From: Flavobacterium sp. UBA7665
GTDB taxonomy: Bacteria > Bacteroidota > Bacteroidia > Flavobacteriales > Flavobacteriaceae
Length of the DNA stretch: 64,000 nucleotides
NCBI GenBank assembly: GCA_002483285.1
Contig: DLHP01000016.1
Span: 1-64,000 of the forward strand
Reading direction: 5' to 3'
In this document: positions 8,774 through 17,085 of the stretch, one piece after another
How positions within the stretch are numbered: position 1 is the first letter of the stretch
Layout: each line of letters opens with the position of its first letter
Program-made: the position numbers and the translations under genes
Notes under the pieces: generated by a model
Database searches by the model: none
Told to the model about the DNA's origin: nothing
What the model saw: only the letters and a program-made list of their open reading frames with translations

Positions 8774-10147
8774 CTATCGGACAATTAATTTCGTGAAGTT
8801 TCCTCCCGATTGCAGGACGTAAATGCCCGAAGCCAATCGTGGCAATTGATGGATGCCGTTCGATAATTGAATGGCCAGTATTTTTTGCCCGGTTGTCGAG
8901 ATGACATCGAACGTGGTTGTCTTTCCCAATCCACTCACCTCAATTTCACCCTTCGCATTTTGCTTGATGGAGAAGTTTGAAAGTGTACCCTGGGTAACCG
9001 ACAGATTTGTATCGGCAAAAAGCCATTGATAAGCCGCCCCAAATTTGGCGCGCCAGAAACTCTCCGAATGGGTACCCAAAGGATCCACGAGCGTCAAAGT
9101 ATTGCTCGTGGCCACGCCTTTACTGATGAGGTTGTTTTTTACGGTGTTCATATTGGGCACCATCGTGCTGGATTCGTTTTGTCCGCAGACAAAATAGAGC
9201 CGCAGGTTTTCAATCCCCGAAACATTGTTGACGATATAGTCGTTGAGGTTGTCGCCGGCAAACCAAAACGCGGGACTAAAAACGCCCACTTTCTCGAATT
9301 GGTTGGCAAAAGTACAGGCGCCATATACTGAAATCAGTGCGCCCATCGAACTGCCAATCAGCGCGGTATATGGCGCTTCGGGTTTGGTACGGAAATTCGC
9401 ATCAATGTAAGGTTTAAGCGTTTCGGAGAGGAACAGCATATAGTCGCCGCCTTCACCGCCTTCGTTGTATTGGGTGTTGAACCAGGGCGAATATTCGTCG
9501 AGTCGGGCACCGCCGCCGTTATCAATGCCCACTACAATCGCTCCATAATCGCCGGCGTTGAAAAGGATATTGAGCGTTTCATCGACCTGCCATTCGCCTG
9601 CAAACGAAGTGGCGTTGTCAAATAGGTTCTGCCCGTCCTGCATGTACAGCACGGGATAGGTTTTGGTGGAGGTGTAATAATCGGGTGGCAGGTACAGCCA
9701 GATGCGGCGCGTGGAATTGAGTTGCGGCATCGAAAAGTTGTTGTCTAAAATTTGCACATTCGACGCGGCCGTACTCGGGTTATTGCCGCCGAGGTCTTCC
9801 CACGAAAGTACCGTGAGGTTGAGGGTTTGTGGTGAACCGGTAAAGGTGAAACTGCGATCGGGCAAAAATCCGCCCGAAGCGTTGCCTTCTACACTGGCCC
9901 AGGCGCCACGCGTAAATTTGTAACTGGCAGTCCCAGAACCTTCTGGAATAACAATCTGGTAAGCGCCGAGTCCATCGGGCTGCAGCGCGTGCATGGCACT
10001 TTGCGGGTTCCAGGAATTGAACGTGCCAGCCACATATATTGTTGCGTTGGCCGGCGTGTTGGCGGGAATAGAGGTGATGCGTAAGGTAACCTGGCTGATG
10101 GCTAAAATCGGGACGAGCAACAGCAGCAATGTGTAAATCTTTTTCAT
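8774..10147 (-). CDS. T9SS-secreted esterase with N-terminal starch-binding-like domain
   Basis: The 457-residue protein has three parts. After a signal peptide, residues about 20-115 match the early-set/CBM-like fold of glycogen- and starch-binding modules (IYVAGTFNSWNP). Residues about 135-385 form an esterase D-type alpha/beta hydrolase (RRIWLYLPPDY, YMQDGQNLFD, nucleophile motif GSSMGA, final His in GTHSESFW). The last 75 residues are a T9SS type A sorting domain ending TKLIVR, so the protein should be exported and attached at the cell surface. The enzyme at 38941 is a paralogue lacking both outer modules. The two neighbouring genes are convergent at its 3' end and divergent at its 5' end. 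Confidence 0.9.
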   Translation of the reverse strand: MKKIYTLLLLLVPILAISQVTLRITSIPANTPANATIYVAGTFNSWNPQSAMHALQPDGLGAYQIVIPEGSGTASYKFTRGAWASVEGNASGGFLPDRSFTFTGSPQTLNLTVLSWEDLGGNNPSTAASNVQILDNNFSMPQLNSTRRIWLYLPPDYYTSTKTYPVLYMQDGQNLFDNATSFAGEWQVDETLNILFNAGDYGAIVVGIDNGGGARLDEYSPWFNTQYNEGGEGGDYMLFLSETLKPYIDANFRTKPEAPYTALIGSSMGALISVYGACTFANQFEKVGVFSPAFWFAGDNLNDYIVNNVSGIENLRLYFVCGQNESSTMVPNMNTVKNNLISKGVATSNTLTLVDPLGTHSESFWRAKFGAAYQWLFADTNLSVTQGTLSNFSIKQNAKGEIEVSGLGKTTTFDVISTTGQKILAIQLSNGIHQLPRLASGIYVLQSGGNFTKLIVR

Positions 10148-10212
10148 AATCGGTTTTTAAGTACGTAAAGTTAGCCAAAAAAGGGCTGCCGTGTTTTTTA
10201 AACAAACGTTAA

Positions 10213-10247
10213 TTGGACTTCGGTTTTTGTTTTAAAATGTACATTTG
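10213..10247 (+). promoter_or_regulatory. Promoter of the YwqK-type gene
   Basis: TACATTTG at 10240-10247 is a perfect TANNTTTG element. A TTG lies at 10213-10215, 24 bases upstream, which is somewhat long. Transcription would begin near 10254, which favours the ATG at 10295 over the one at 10259. Confidence 0.45.
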
Positions 10248-10294
10248 CCAAAATAAAAATGCAAAACGGTTGTTATAACAGATATTTGAAATCT

Positions 10295-11014
10295 ATGAGA
10301 GTACAGTTTGTTTTTGGGTTAATGATGCTGTGTTTTTCGCATTTTGCCGTCGCGCAGAACGATTACAACAAACTCGATGAAAACGGCAAGAAGCACGGTG
10401 TTTGGAAAGGATTCTACGAAGAGTCGAAGCGCCCGCGTTACGAGGGCACTTTTGAGCATGGTAAGGAAATAGGCGTGTTTAATTTCTTCGATGACACCAA
10501 AGCCAAATCGGTAATTGCCACGCGCGAATTCAATACCAAGGACAATTCGGCCTACACTACTTTCTTTGACCAGAAGAAGAACAAGGTCAGTGAAGGCAAG
10601 GAAGTCAACCGTAAATACGAAGGCCAGTGGAAATATTACCACAAGGAATCATCGGCTATCATGTCGCTCGACAATTACAAAGACGGGAAGTTAGATGGTA
10701 AGCGCTCGGTGTTCTATCCGAATGGCAAAATCGCCGAAGAGATTAATTTTAAAAATGGCCTTAAAGAAGGTCAGTATAAAAGTTACACCCAAAATGGCGT
10801 CGTCATAGAGGAGACCAACTACAAAAACGGCGAATATGACGGCCCAGCGATATACCGTGAATCTACAGGCAAAATCGCATCAGAGGGCAATTATGTCAAA
10901 GGCAAAAAACGCGGCATCTGGAAATTCTACCAAGACGGGAAGCTCGTGAAGCAGCAAAATATGAGTAAGGAAAATACGAGTAAATTAGGTGATTCGCGTA
11001 CCGGTAAAAAATAA
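10295..11014 (+). CDS. YwqK-family repeat protein (MORN-2 type), secreted
   Basis: The 239-residue protein has a signal peptide (VQFVFGLMMLCFSHFAVAQ) followed by at least five repeats of the MORN-2 kind, with the recurrent pattern of a glycine, two aromatic residues and a K-x-G ending (KKHGVWKGFYEE, YEGTFEHGKEIG, GQWKYYHKE, GKLDGKRSVFYPNGKI, LKEGQYKSYTQNG). Proteins of this family are often named YwqK antitoxins, but no toxin gene is adjacent and the signal peptide argues for an envelope role. I infer a beta-sheet repeat protein at the outer membrane or in the periplasm. The start at 10295 is chosen from the promoter and signal peptide. Confidence 0.8.
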   Translation: MRVQFVFGLMMLCFSHFAVAQNDYNKLDENGKKHGVWKGFYEESKRPRYEGTFEHGKEIGVFNFFDDTKAKSVIATREFNTKDNSAYTTFFDQKKNKVSEGKEVNRKYEGQWKYYHKESSAIMSLDNYKDGKLDGKRSVFYPNGKIAEEINFKNGLKEGQYKSYTQNGVVIEETNYKNGEYDGPAIYRESTGKIASEGNYVKGKKRGIWKFYQDGKLVKQQNMSKENTSKLGDSRTGKK

Positions 11015-11029
11015 TCAATACCAAAATCC

Positions 11030-12202
11030 TTACGCCTCACTATCGGGCTTAGCAGCCATCAATCCTACCATCATCAACAATGCCGAAAGTATAATCACCT
11101 GAATAATCAGCGAATTATTCACGATTGAAATTTGGTGCGGCGTTTCAATCGACAAAAACAGCAAGATTGTAATAAGTCCCCTTGGAGCCACAAACAGCAA
11201 GGGTTTGACCGGAAGTTGCGAGAGCTTGAGTTGTAAGCCACGGAAAACTGTAATGGCGGCTACAATCCCCACCGCCCACCACAAGGTATCGGTATTGAGG
11301 ACTTCGGAGGTTTCTATCAGGTAACCGAACAGCAAAAAGAACAACGCCCTGACCAGAAAGGCGCCTTCTATCGTTAATTCCTTAAATTTCTTGACTTCTT
11401 TGTTGAGTCCGTCGGGTTTGAAACGCTCGATCCATTTGAAATGCTTGAGTTCGTCGAGGTTGCCAATAAACAATCCAAATAGCAGAATGAATACCAATCC
11501 AGGCAAATGGTATACTTTAGAAACAAAGTAAATCAGGATCACCAACAAAATAATCGGCACGAATTTGATGTGATGGTCGATTTTGCTGAGCAAGAATGAA
11601 AGCCCGATGGTGGCCACGAACGAAACTGCCGCAATCACGATGAGTTGTAAGACAAATTCCCTAAACGATCCGAAGTTTATTATTTCGTTAAACAGCAGGA
11701 AATTGAAAATCAATACGCCGAGTATGTCAGACAAGCTGCTTTCATAAATGATGAATTCGCGGTTGCGGTTCGAGAGGTTCCTGACACTCGGGATGGCAAT
11801 GGCGCTACTGATGACACAAAAAGGAATCGCATTGGTCAAGCTGTCTTTGAGCCCAAAACCGCCAAAATAACTAAACGAGTAGGCGAGCAAAAAGGCCAAA
11901 GCCAACATGGGCAACAACGCGCCGATAAAGGACTTTCTGATGAGTGCGAATTTGGACCGGTTGAGTTCTAGTTCGAGCGACCCTTCGAGTACAATCAGGA
12001 TCAGCCCCACCGTGCCCAAAACGGGAAGAATCGGTGAGAAATCGGGTAGGGGAATTTCAAACCAGGTAGTGAACTGCCTTACCGTCCAGCCCAACAGTAA
12101 CAAAAGAATTACCGAAGGAATTTTGGTTTTGGCCGCGGTCAGGTCGAACACATAGGCAATCAATAAAAGCGCACAAAAAGTTATAATGACAGCTGTTGAC
12201 AT
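11030..12202 (-). CDS. Cation:proton antiporter (CPA family)
   Basis: The 390-residue protein has about ten to twelve membrane segments from residue 1 to the end and resembles the Na+/H+ exchanger domain of the CPA superfamily. Polar residues sit within membrane segments, for example FCVISSAIAIPSVRNLS and SSLSDILGVLIF, at the positions where the family carries the ion-binding aspartate. No regulatory TrkA domain is attached. The start at 12202 (MSTAVIITFC) is preferred over an upstream start at 12265 that adds charged sequence. It is convergent with the YwqK-type gene and divergent from mnmA. Confidence 0.88.
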   Translation of the reverse strand: MSTAVIITFCALLLIAYVFDLTAAKTKIPSVILLLLLGWTVRQFTTWFEIPLPDFSPILPVLGTVGLILIVLEGSLELELNRSKFALIRKSFIGALLPMLALAFLLAYSFSYFGGFGLKDSLTNAIPFCVISSAIAIPSVRNLSNRNREFIIYESSLSDILGVLIFNFLLFNEIINFGSFREFVLQLIVIAAVSFVATIGLSFLLSKIDHHIKFVPIILLVILIYFVSKVYHLPGLVFILLFGLFIGNLDELKHFKWIERFKPDGLNKEVKKFKELTIEGAFLVRALFFLLFGYLIETSEVLNTDTLWWAVGIVAAITVFRGLQLKLSQLPVKPLLFVAPRGLITILLFLSIETPHQISIVNNSLIIQVIILSALLMMVGLMAAKPDSEA

Positions 12203-12336
12203 GGCGGATATTTTAGTCGTTTTGGGTTTGGAATCTCCGGATGAAAAGCAGAAAGGTTCCTTCAATTATGGTTATTGATAAAGATAGCAAAATAATTGAA
12301 CGCAACGCGAGTTTGGTAAATGTTGGCCGTTTTTAA

Positions 12337-12350
12337 ATTGGTAAACCAAT
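12337..12350. promoter_or_regulatory. Perfect inverted repeat in the antiporter-mnmA divergent region
   Basis: ATTGGTAAACCAAT is a 6+2+6 perfect inverted repeat about 90 bases upstream of mnmA and 135 bases upstream of the antiporter. It may be an operator, but short AT-rich palindromes also arise by chance. Confidence 0.25.
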
Positions 12351-12410
12351 CGTTTTCAAATCGGGTGTTGCAGCAATCATAAAAGTGCAACCAACTTGGC
12401 AAATTATCCT

Positions 12411-12418
12411 TATTTTTG
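12411..12418 (+). promoter_or_regulatory. Probable -7 element of mnmA
   Basis: TATTTTTG matches TANNTTTG, 23 bases before the mnmA ATG. A TTG at 12396-12398 is too close (12-base spacing) to be a convincing -33 element. Confidence 0.4.
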
Positions 12419-12440
12419 CGCGATATTTTAAACAATAACT

Positions 12441-13628
12441 ATGAAACGTGTAGTAGTCGGGCTTTCCGGCGGGGTAGATTCGAGCGTTGCGGCCTATTTG
12501 CTGCAGCAGCAAGGCTATGAAGTGATTGGTCTTTTCATGAAAAACTGGCACGATGACTCGGTGACGATTTCTAACGAATGCCCGTGGCTCGAAGACAGCA
12601 ATGACGCTTTATTGGTGGCCGAAAAACTCGGCATCCCATTCCAGACGGTCGACTTGAGCGAACAATACAAGGAGAAAATCGTCGACTATATGTTCAGCGA
12701 ATACGAGAAAGGACGTACGCCCAATCCCGATGTGTTGTGTAACCGCGAAATCAAATTCGACGTATTCATGAAAATCGCCCTGAGCCTCGGCGCCGATTAC
12801 GTAGCCACTGGACATTATTGCCAAAAAGGTGAAATCGAGGTCGATGGACAACCTGTATACCAACTGCTCGCCGGCGTGGATAAAAACAAAGACCAATCTT
12901 ATTTCCTGTGCCAGTTGTCGCAAGAGCAATTGGCCAAGGCGTTGTTCCCGATAGGCGAACTCACCAAACCCGAAGTACGCGAAATCGCAGCACAAATGGA
13001 ATTGGTCACTGCCGAAAAGAAAGACTCGCAGGGCTTGTGTTTTATAGGTAAAGTACGCCTGCCCGAATTTTTGCAACAAAAACTGCAACCCAAAGACGGG
13101 CTTATTTTTGAAATCGACGCCAAGCAGTCAATCTACCAACTCGAAAGACCAAAGGCCGAATCGATAGAACAAGAACTCGCACTAGAAGCCGCCGCCATAA
13201 ACTACAAACCCGAAATGGGCAAAGTAGTAGGCAAGCACCAAGGTGCACACTATTTTACGACCGGGCAACGCAAGGGGCTCAATGTTGGCGGGACGCCCGA
13301 AGCCCTGTTTGTCATTGCCACCGACGTAGCCACCAATACCATTTATACCGGCCAAGGGCATCAGCATCCTGGCTTATTCAAAAAGGCGCTTTTTGTAGAC
13401 CGCTCGGAAGTGCATTGGATCCGTGAAGATTTGGCATTGCAACCGGGTCAAACCATGAACGTCCAGGCGCGCATCCGTTACCGACAAGAGTTGCAGGAAG
13501 CTGTGTTGCACCGGTTTGACGGCGGCCTTTACGTGGCTTTCCAAGAACCGCAATCGGCCATTACCGAAGGGCAATTCGTGGCGTGGTATATTAACGATGA
13601 ACTTGTTGGTTCAGGCGTAATATCATGA
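12441..13628 (+). CDS. mnmA: tRNA-specific 2-thiouridylase MnmA
   Basis: MnmA puts sulphur on the wobble uridine of tRNAs for Lys, Glu and Gln. The 395-residue length is usual. The PP-loop SGGVDSS is at residues 9-15, and the two catalytic cysteines are Cys100 (VLCNREIKF) and Cys200 (GLCFIGKV). The C-terminal beta-barrel ends WYINDELVGSGVIS. Directly downstream is a second, diverged copy of that ending (13712-13768), separated by a terminator and a repeat fragment, so this 3' end has been rearranged. The gene itself looks complete and functional. Confidence 0.97.
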   Translation: MKRVVVGLSGGVDSSVAAYLLQQQGYEVIGLFMKNWHDDSVTISNECPWLEDSNDALLVAEKLGIPFQTVDLSEQYKEKIVDYMFSEYEKGRTPNPDVLCNREIKFDVFMKIALSLGADYVATGHYCQKGEIEVDGQPVYQLLAGVDKNKDQSYFLCQLSQEQLAKALFPIGELTKPEVREIAAQMELVTAEKKDSQGLCFIGKVRLPEFLQQKLQPKDGLIFEIDAKQSIYQLERPKAESIEQELALEAAAINYKPEMGKVVGKHQGAHYFTTGQRKGLNVGGTPEALFVIATDVATNTIYTGQGHQHPGLFKKALFVDRSEVHWIREDLALQPGQTMNVQARIRYRQELQEAVLHRFDGGLYVAFQEPQSAITEGQFVAWYINDELVGSGVIS

Positions 13629-13635
13629 TTTTTTG

Positions 13636-13651
13636 CTTGATAAATCAAGCT
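13636..13651. promoter_or_regulatory. Perfect inverted repeat after mnmA
   Basis: GCTTGAT-AA-ATCAAGC, seven-base arms with a two-base centre, 8 bases after the mnmA stop. It immediately precedes the terminator hairpin and may be part of the same inserted block. Confidence 0.45.
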
Positions 13652-13656
13652 ACCTG

Positions 13657-13686
13657 AAGCCCACTGGGCTTCCTCCTTTTTATTTG
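13657..13686 (+). terminator. Rho-independent terminator of mnmA
   Basis: GAAGCCC-ACT-GGGCTTC is a perfect seven-base stem with a three-base loop at 13657-13673, followed by CTCCTTTTTATTT. Confidence 0.7.
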
Positions 13687-13713
13687 CTTCGCCAGTTCGC
13701 TTTGCTCGGGTCA
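13682..13713 (-). repeat. Fragment of the dispersed palindromic element's right flank
   Basis: Read on the minus strand this contains GACCCGAGC followed by GCGAACTGGCGAAGCAAATA. Both blocks are also found, in the same order, at 35524-35562 where they form the right end and flank of element copy 2; only a short A-rich spacer differs. It lies between mnmA and its duplicated tail. Confidence 0.65.
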
Positions 13714-13768
13714 AATGTTGCGTGGTATCTTGAAAATGAATTAGTTGGTTCGGGAGTAATTTCGTAAG
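13712..13768 (+). pseudogene. Displaced duplicate of the mnmA 3' end
   Basis: In frame this reads SNVAWYLENELVGSGVIS-stop; the intact mnmA ends QFVAWYINDELVGSGVIS-stop. The two 48-base tails (13579-13626 and 13721-13768) differ mainly at third codon positions, so the copy evolved as coding sequence rather than being a recent slip. It has no start or upstream coding region. It appears to be the end of a former resident mnmA, cut off when a slightly different mnmA end plus terminator and repeat fragment came in. Its sequence also overlaps the predicted promoter of the subtilase gene. Confidence 0.7.
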
Positions 13769-13773
13769 TTTAC
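13746..13773 (+). promoter_or_regulatory. Predicted promoter of the subtilase gene, inside the duplicated mnmA tail
   Basis: TTG at 13746-13748, a 17-base spacer and TAAGTTTA at 13766-13773 (one mismatch to TANNTTTG). The start codon follows at 13794. Confidence 0.45.
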
Positions 13774-13793
13774 CACGCTAAAAAAGACTCAAT

Positions 13794-15413
13794 ATGAAAA
13801 GAATAATCGTCATTTTCCTTTTGCTTTCTGGCTTTGCGTCGTTTGCACAGGAAGACGCTTGGGTGTATTTCACCAGTAAACCCAATGCCGCCAGTTATTT
13901 GTCTGATCCGCTTTCAATGCTTACACAGCGCTCACTCGATCGCCGTACTGCACAGAATATTGCACTCGACAATAAGGACGTGCCCGTACACCAACCTTAC
14001 ATTGACCAGGTAGAAGCCGCAAATGGCATCACGGTATACGCCAAATCAAAATGGTTCAACAATGTACATGTTCGCGGCAGTTATGAAGCCATCCAGGCTT
14101 TACTCACGCTGTCATTTGTAGATCACGTGGATTATGCAAACAGGAACCTCAATACAGGAAATCGTCAGGCTTCGCAAAAGCGGGTAAAAAAGTTCAATAA
14201 GACGATGGAAACCGCTACGGTATTCAACTACGGGAATTCCCTGAACCAAATCCAAATGCTCAACGGCGTCACCTTACACGAGCAGAATTATACCGGCGCA
14301 GGGAAAATCATTGCCGTCATGGATGGCGGATTTCCCGAGGTCAATACGGCCTCGACGTTTTCAAGGCTGCGTGACAACAACCAGATTTTGGGTGGTTATG
14401 ATTATGTGAACCGCAGTGAAGATTTCTACACCGGAATTTCGCACGGCACCTTGGTATTGTCAACGATGGGCGGTTACAAAAACAACCAATTGGTGGGCAC
14501 GGCGCCTGATGCGTCCTATTATTTGTTTATCACCGAAGATGGCGACAATGAAGGTCCACTCGAATTATCACTTTGGGTAGAAGCTGCCGAAGAAGCCGAC
14601 CGTTTAGGCGTGGATATCATCAACACCTCACTGGGTTACACCCAATTTGACAACCCTGACTACGATTTTACGTATCCAGACATGGACGGGCAAACGGCTT
14701 TTATCAGCAAAGGAGTCGATGTGGCCTACAGCCGCGGAATGATTTGCGTAGTTTCTGCCGGAAATGAAGGACTTACTGACTGGCAATATATTTCTGCTCC
14801 AGCCGACGCCACACATGCTTTGTCTATTGGCGCGGTCAACCCGTCCGAAGTTCCTGCGGGATTCAGTTCTTATGGACCGGCATCCGACGGTCGAATCAAA
14901 CCCGACGTAGCGGCGCAAGGACAGCAAGCCGTAATCTCGGGAACCACCGGAAACGTAACCACCGGAAACGGAACCTCTTTTTCGGGACCGATTATGGCAG
15001 GGATGGTAGCCAGTTTTTGGCAGGCGTTACCAGGTAAAACCAACGAGCAGATCATGCAGTACATCAAGGAATCGGCGAGTATTTACAACAACCCAGATGA
15101 CCGCATTGGTTATGGGATTCCTAATTTTGGGATTGCGTTGGCCACTGCGCTGGGAACCACACCTTTTACTCAGATCAGTACAAAATTCGTATTGTATCCA
15201 AATCCAACACAAAACCAGGTAAGCGTAGCTTTCCCAAATAATTTTAGTTACGCCAACGTCTCGCTTTATAACGCGATGGGCCAGAAAGTGATGGAGCAGT
15301 CAGTGGACAGTTCCAAACCGGCATTCGGGCTGGATAATTTGCAATCGGGAATGTACCTTTATAAAATACAAACCAACACCTATTCACAATCCGGAAAACT
15401 CGTCAAAGAGTGA
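13794..15413 (+). CDS. T9SS-secreted subtilase (S8 serine peptidase)
   Basis: A 539-residue secreted protease. After the signal peptide (ending FASFAQ) and a propeptide to about residue 160, the catalytic triad is Asp177 (AVMDGG), His217 (SHGTLVLS) and Ser395 (GTSFSGP), with the oxyanion Asn323 in SAGNEG. Residues about 460-539 form a T9SS type A sorting domain (FVLYPNPTQNQVSV ... SGKLVKE), so the enzyme is exported and processed at the surface. The nitronate monooxygenase gene overlaps its stop codon (TGATG), indicating translational coupling. Confidence 0.95.
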   Translation: MKRIIVIFLLLSGFASFAQEDAWVYFTSKPNAASYLSDPLSMLTQRSLDRRTAQNIALDNKDVPVHQPYIDQVEAANGITVYAKSKWFNNVHVRGSYEAIQALLTLSFVDHVDYANRNLNTGNRQASQKRVKKFNKTMETATVFNYGNSLNQIQMLNGVTLHEQNYTGAGKIIAVMDGGFPEVNTASTFSRLRDNNQILGGYDYVNRSEDFYTGISHGTLVLSTMGGYKNNQLVGTAPDASYYLFITEDGDNEGPLELSLWVEAAEEADRLGVDIINTSLGYTQFDNPDYDFTYPDMDGQTAFISKGVDVAYSRGMICVVSAGNEGLTDWQYISAPADATHALSIGAVNPSEVPAGFSSYGPASDGRIKPDVAAQGQQAVISGTTGNVTTGNGTSFSGPIMAGMVASFWQALPGKTNEQIMQYIKESASIYNNPDDRIGYGIPNFGIALATALGTTPFTQISTKFVLYPNPTQNQVSVAFPNNFSYANVSLYNAMGQKVMEQSVDSSKPAFGLDNLQSGMYLYKIQTNTYSQSGKLVKE

Positions 15414-16357
15414 TGAACAGGATCAAAACACTTTTTAAAATTGACTACCCGATTGTGCAAGGCGGCATGATCTGGAACAGCGGCTACAAGCTCGCGAGCG
15501 CTGTGAGCAATGCCGGTGGTCTGGGCCTTATCGGAGCAGGTTCTATGTACCCCGAAGTGCTTCGTGAACACATCCAAAAATGTAAAAAAGCCACCAATAA
15601 ACCCTTTGGCGTGAACGTGCCCATGTTGTATCCCAACATCGAAGAGATCATGCAGATTATCGTCGACGAAGGCGTAAAAATTGTTTTTACCTCCGCCGGA
15701 AATCCAAAAACCTGGACTTCATTTTTAAAAGAAAAAGGCATTACGGTTGTGCACGTCGTGAGCAGTTCAAAATTCGCATTGAAAGCGCAAGAAGCTGGTG
15801 TGGATGCGGTCGTGGCCGAAGGTTTCGAAGCCGGAGGACACAATGGACGCGAAGAAACCACGACACTTACCTTAATTCCGATGGTGCGCCGCAACATCAG
15901 TATCCCACTCATTGCAGCAGGCGGAATCGCAACCGGAAACGCCATGCTCGCCGCAATGGTTCTTGGAGCCGATGGTGTGCAGGTAGGCAGTCGTTTCGCT
16001 GCGTCGGTTGAATCTTCTGCGCATGATAACTTCAAAAATACCATCCTCAATACTAAGGAAGGCGATACGGTCGTTACCTTAAAGGAGCTAGCTCCGGTTA
16101 GGCTTATCAAAAATAAATTTTACAGCGACCTGCAACAGTTGTATGCGCAATGTCCGTCGGCCGACGAATTGCAGGCGTTGCTGGGCAGGGCAAGGGCCAA
16201 ACGCGGCATGTTTGAAGGCGACCTTGTGGAAGGTGAGTTAGAGATCGGGCAAATTGCCGGATTGATTGATGATATTAAGCCTGTTTCGCAGATTGTCTCG
16301 GATATGATGAATGAATTCAGGCAAGCGCAGGCCGATGTGGCGCGGTTCAACCTATAA
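15413..16357 (+). CDS. Nitronate monooxygenase / 2-nitropropane dioxygenase-like flavoprotein
   Basis: An FMN-dependent TIM-barrel enzyme that oxidises alkyl nitronates; in this subfamily close relatives include enoyl-ACP reductase FabK, so the true substrate is uncertain. The sequence begins with the family signature IDYPIVQGGMIWNSGYKLASAVSNAGGLGLIG in pieces, and has the phosphate-binding loops AGGIATGNAM and GADGVQVGSRF. The FMN/substrate histidine is in GFEAGGHNG. The ATG at 15413 overlaps the subtilase stop by one base; a GTG codon at 15410 also lies in frame. Length 314 residues is typical. Confidence 0.88.
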   Translation: MNRIKTLFKIDYPIVQGGMIWNSGYKLASAVSNAGGLGLIGAGSMYPEVLREHIQKCKKATNKPFGVNVPMLYPNIEEIMQIIVDEGVKIVFTSAGNPKTWTSFLKEKGITVVHVVSSSKFALKAQEAGVDAVVAEGFEAGGHNGREETTTLTLIPMVRRNISIPLIAAGGIATGNAMLAAMVLGADGVQVGSRFAASVESSAHDNFKNTILNTKEGDTVVTLKELAPVRLIKNKFYSDLQQLYAQCPSADELQALLGRARAKRGMFEGDLVEGELEIGQIAGLIDDIKPVSQIVSDMMNEFRQAQADVARFNL

Positions 16358-16373
16358 ATTTAAATCCAATTCC

Positions 16374-16799
16374 ATGAAGCTCAAGTTTGTTTTTTTTGTG
16401 TTTTTCCTCACTTTTGGTTTCCAGCAGGCGCAAGGGCAGGTGTACAAATTCCTCACCACCGGTTTTAGCGTGATGGAAAAAAACGCCAAAGGCAGTTGGG
16501 GCAACTGGTCTGAGTTGCAGAAAGCGTCGATTATCATATCGCTCGATACCGATAAAAACAGGATTGTCGTATACTCACAGGAAGTTCAGGTATATGACAT
16601 CGTGGATTACCAGGAAAAGGAAGAAAACGACCAGACGCTGATTTATGGTTTTGATTGCAAGGATCAAGACGGTGAGCCCTTCACGATTTCTATCATCACA
16701 CGTAAAAACCAAAACAACCGCAAGCAGCTCTACATCAACCAAAAAGACGTGATCGTCGTCTATAATATTGTCAACCACTTTGAGAAGAACCAGCGGTAA
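16374..16799 (+). CDS. Hypothetical secreted protein
   Basis: A 141-residue protein with a signal peptide (KFVFFVFFLTFGFQQAQG). The rest is beta-rich and polar (IVVYSQEVQVYDIVDYQEKEENDQTL), a pattern common in small flavobacterial secreted proteins that carry a protein-specific fold and no catalytic motif. It follows the nitronate monooxygenase gene after 16 bases on the same strand. A longer in-frame start at 16311 lies inside that gene and lacks a signal peptide, so 16374 is chosen. Confidence 0.65.
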   Translation: MKLKFVFFVFFLTFGFQQAQGQVYKFLTTGFSVMEKNAKGSWGNWSELQKASIIISLDTDKNRIVVYSQEVQVYDIVDYQEKEENDQTLIYGFDCKDQDGEPFTISIITRKNQNNRKQLYINQKDVIVVYNIVNHFEKNQR

Positions 16800-17085
16800 T
16801 GTTTTTTACGGTTAAAAGTCGCTGTTCAAATAAGTGACGATTATACTTCTCTTTTTTGGTGAGATTTTTACACAATTGAAAATCAATGCGTTCAATCATT
16901 ATTGAAAATTTAAACTTATTAAATAATTGTTAATGAATTTGTTCATAATATTAAATTCCTACAAAAACGAGAGAGTTTTAAATTAAGTAATATAGTGTCT
17001 GTAATCTGGATACCTGTTTTTTGTCGGAATACCTGTAATGATGCGGGATTCCTGAGCCAAAAACATTTGATAACCTGCAGCGCTT
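16800..17085. other. AT-rich intergenic region before the giant adhesin
   Basis: A 286-base stretch without a gene. It is AT-rich and contains a near-direct repeat (GGATACCTG near 17010 and GGAATACCTG near 17025). No perfect TANNTTTG element is visible in the sense direction, so the promoter of the adhesin cassette is not assigned; it might rely on an alternative sigma factor or an activator. Confidence 0.5.

Noticed and set aside
10295..11014. YwqK-type protein as half of a toxin-antitoxin pair
   Set aside because: No toxin gene is adjacent, and a signal peptide places the product outside the cytoplasm.
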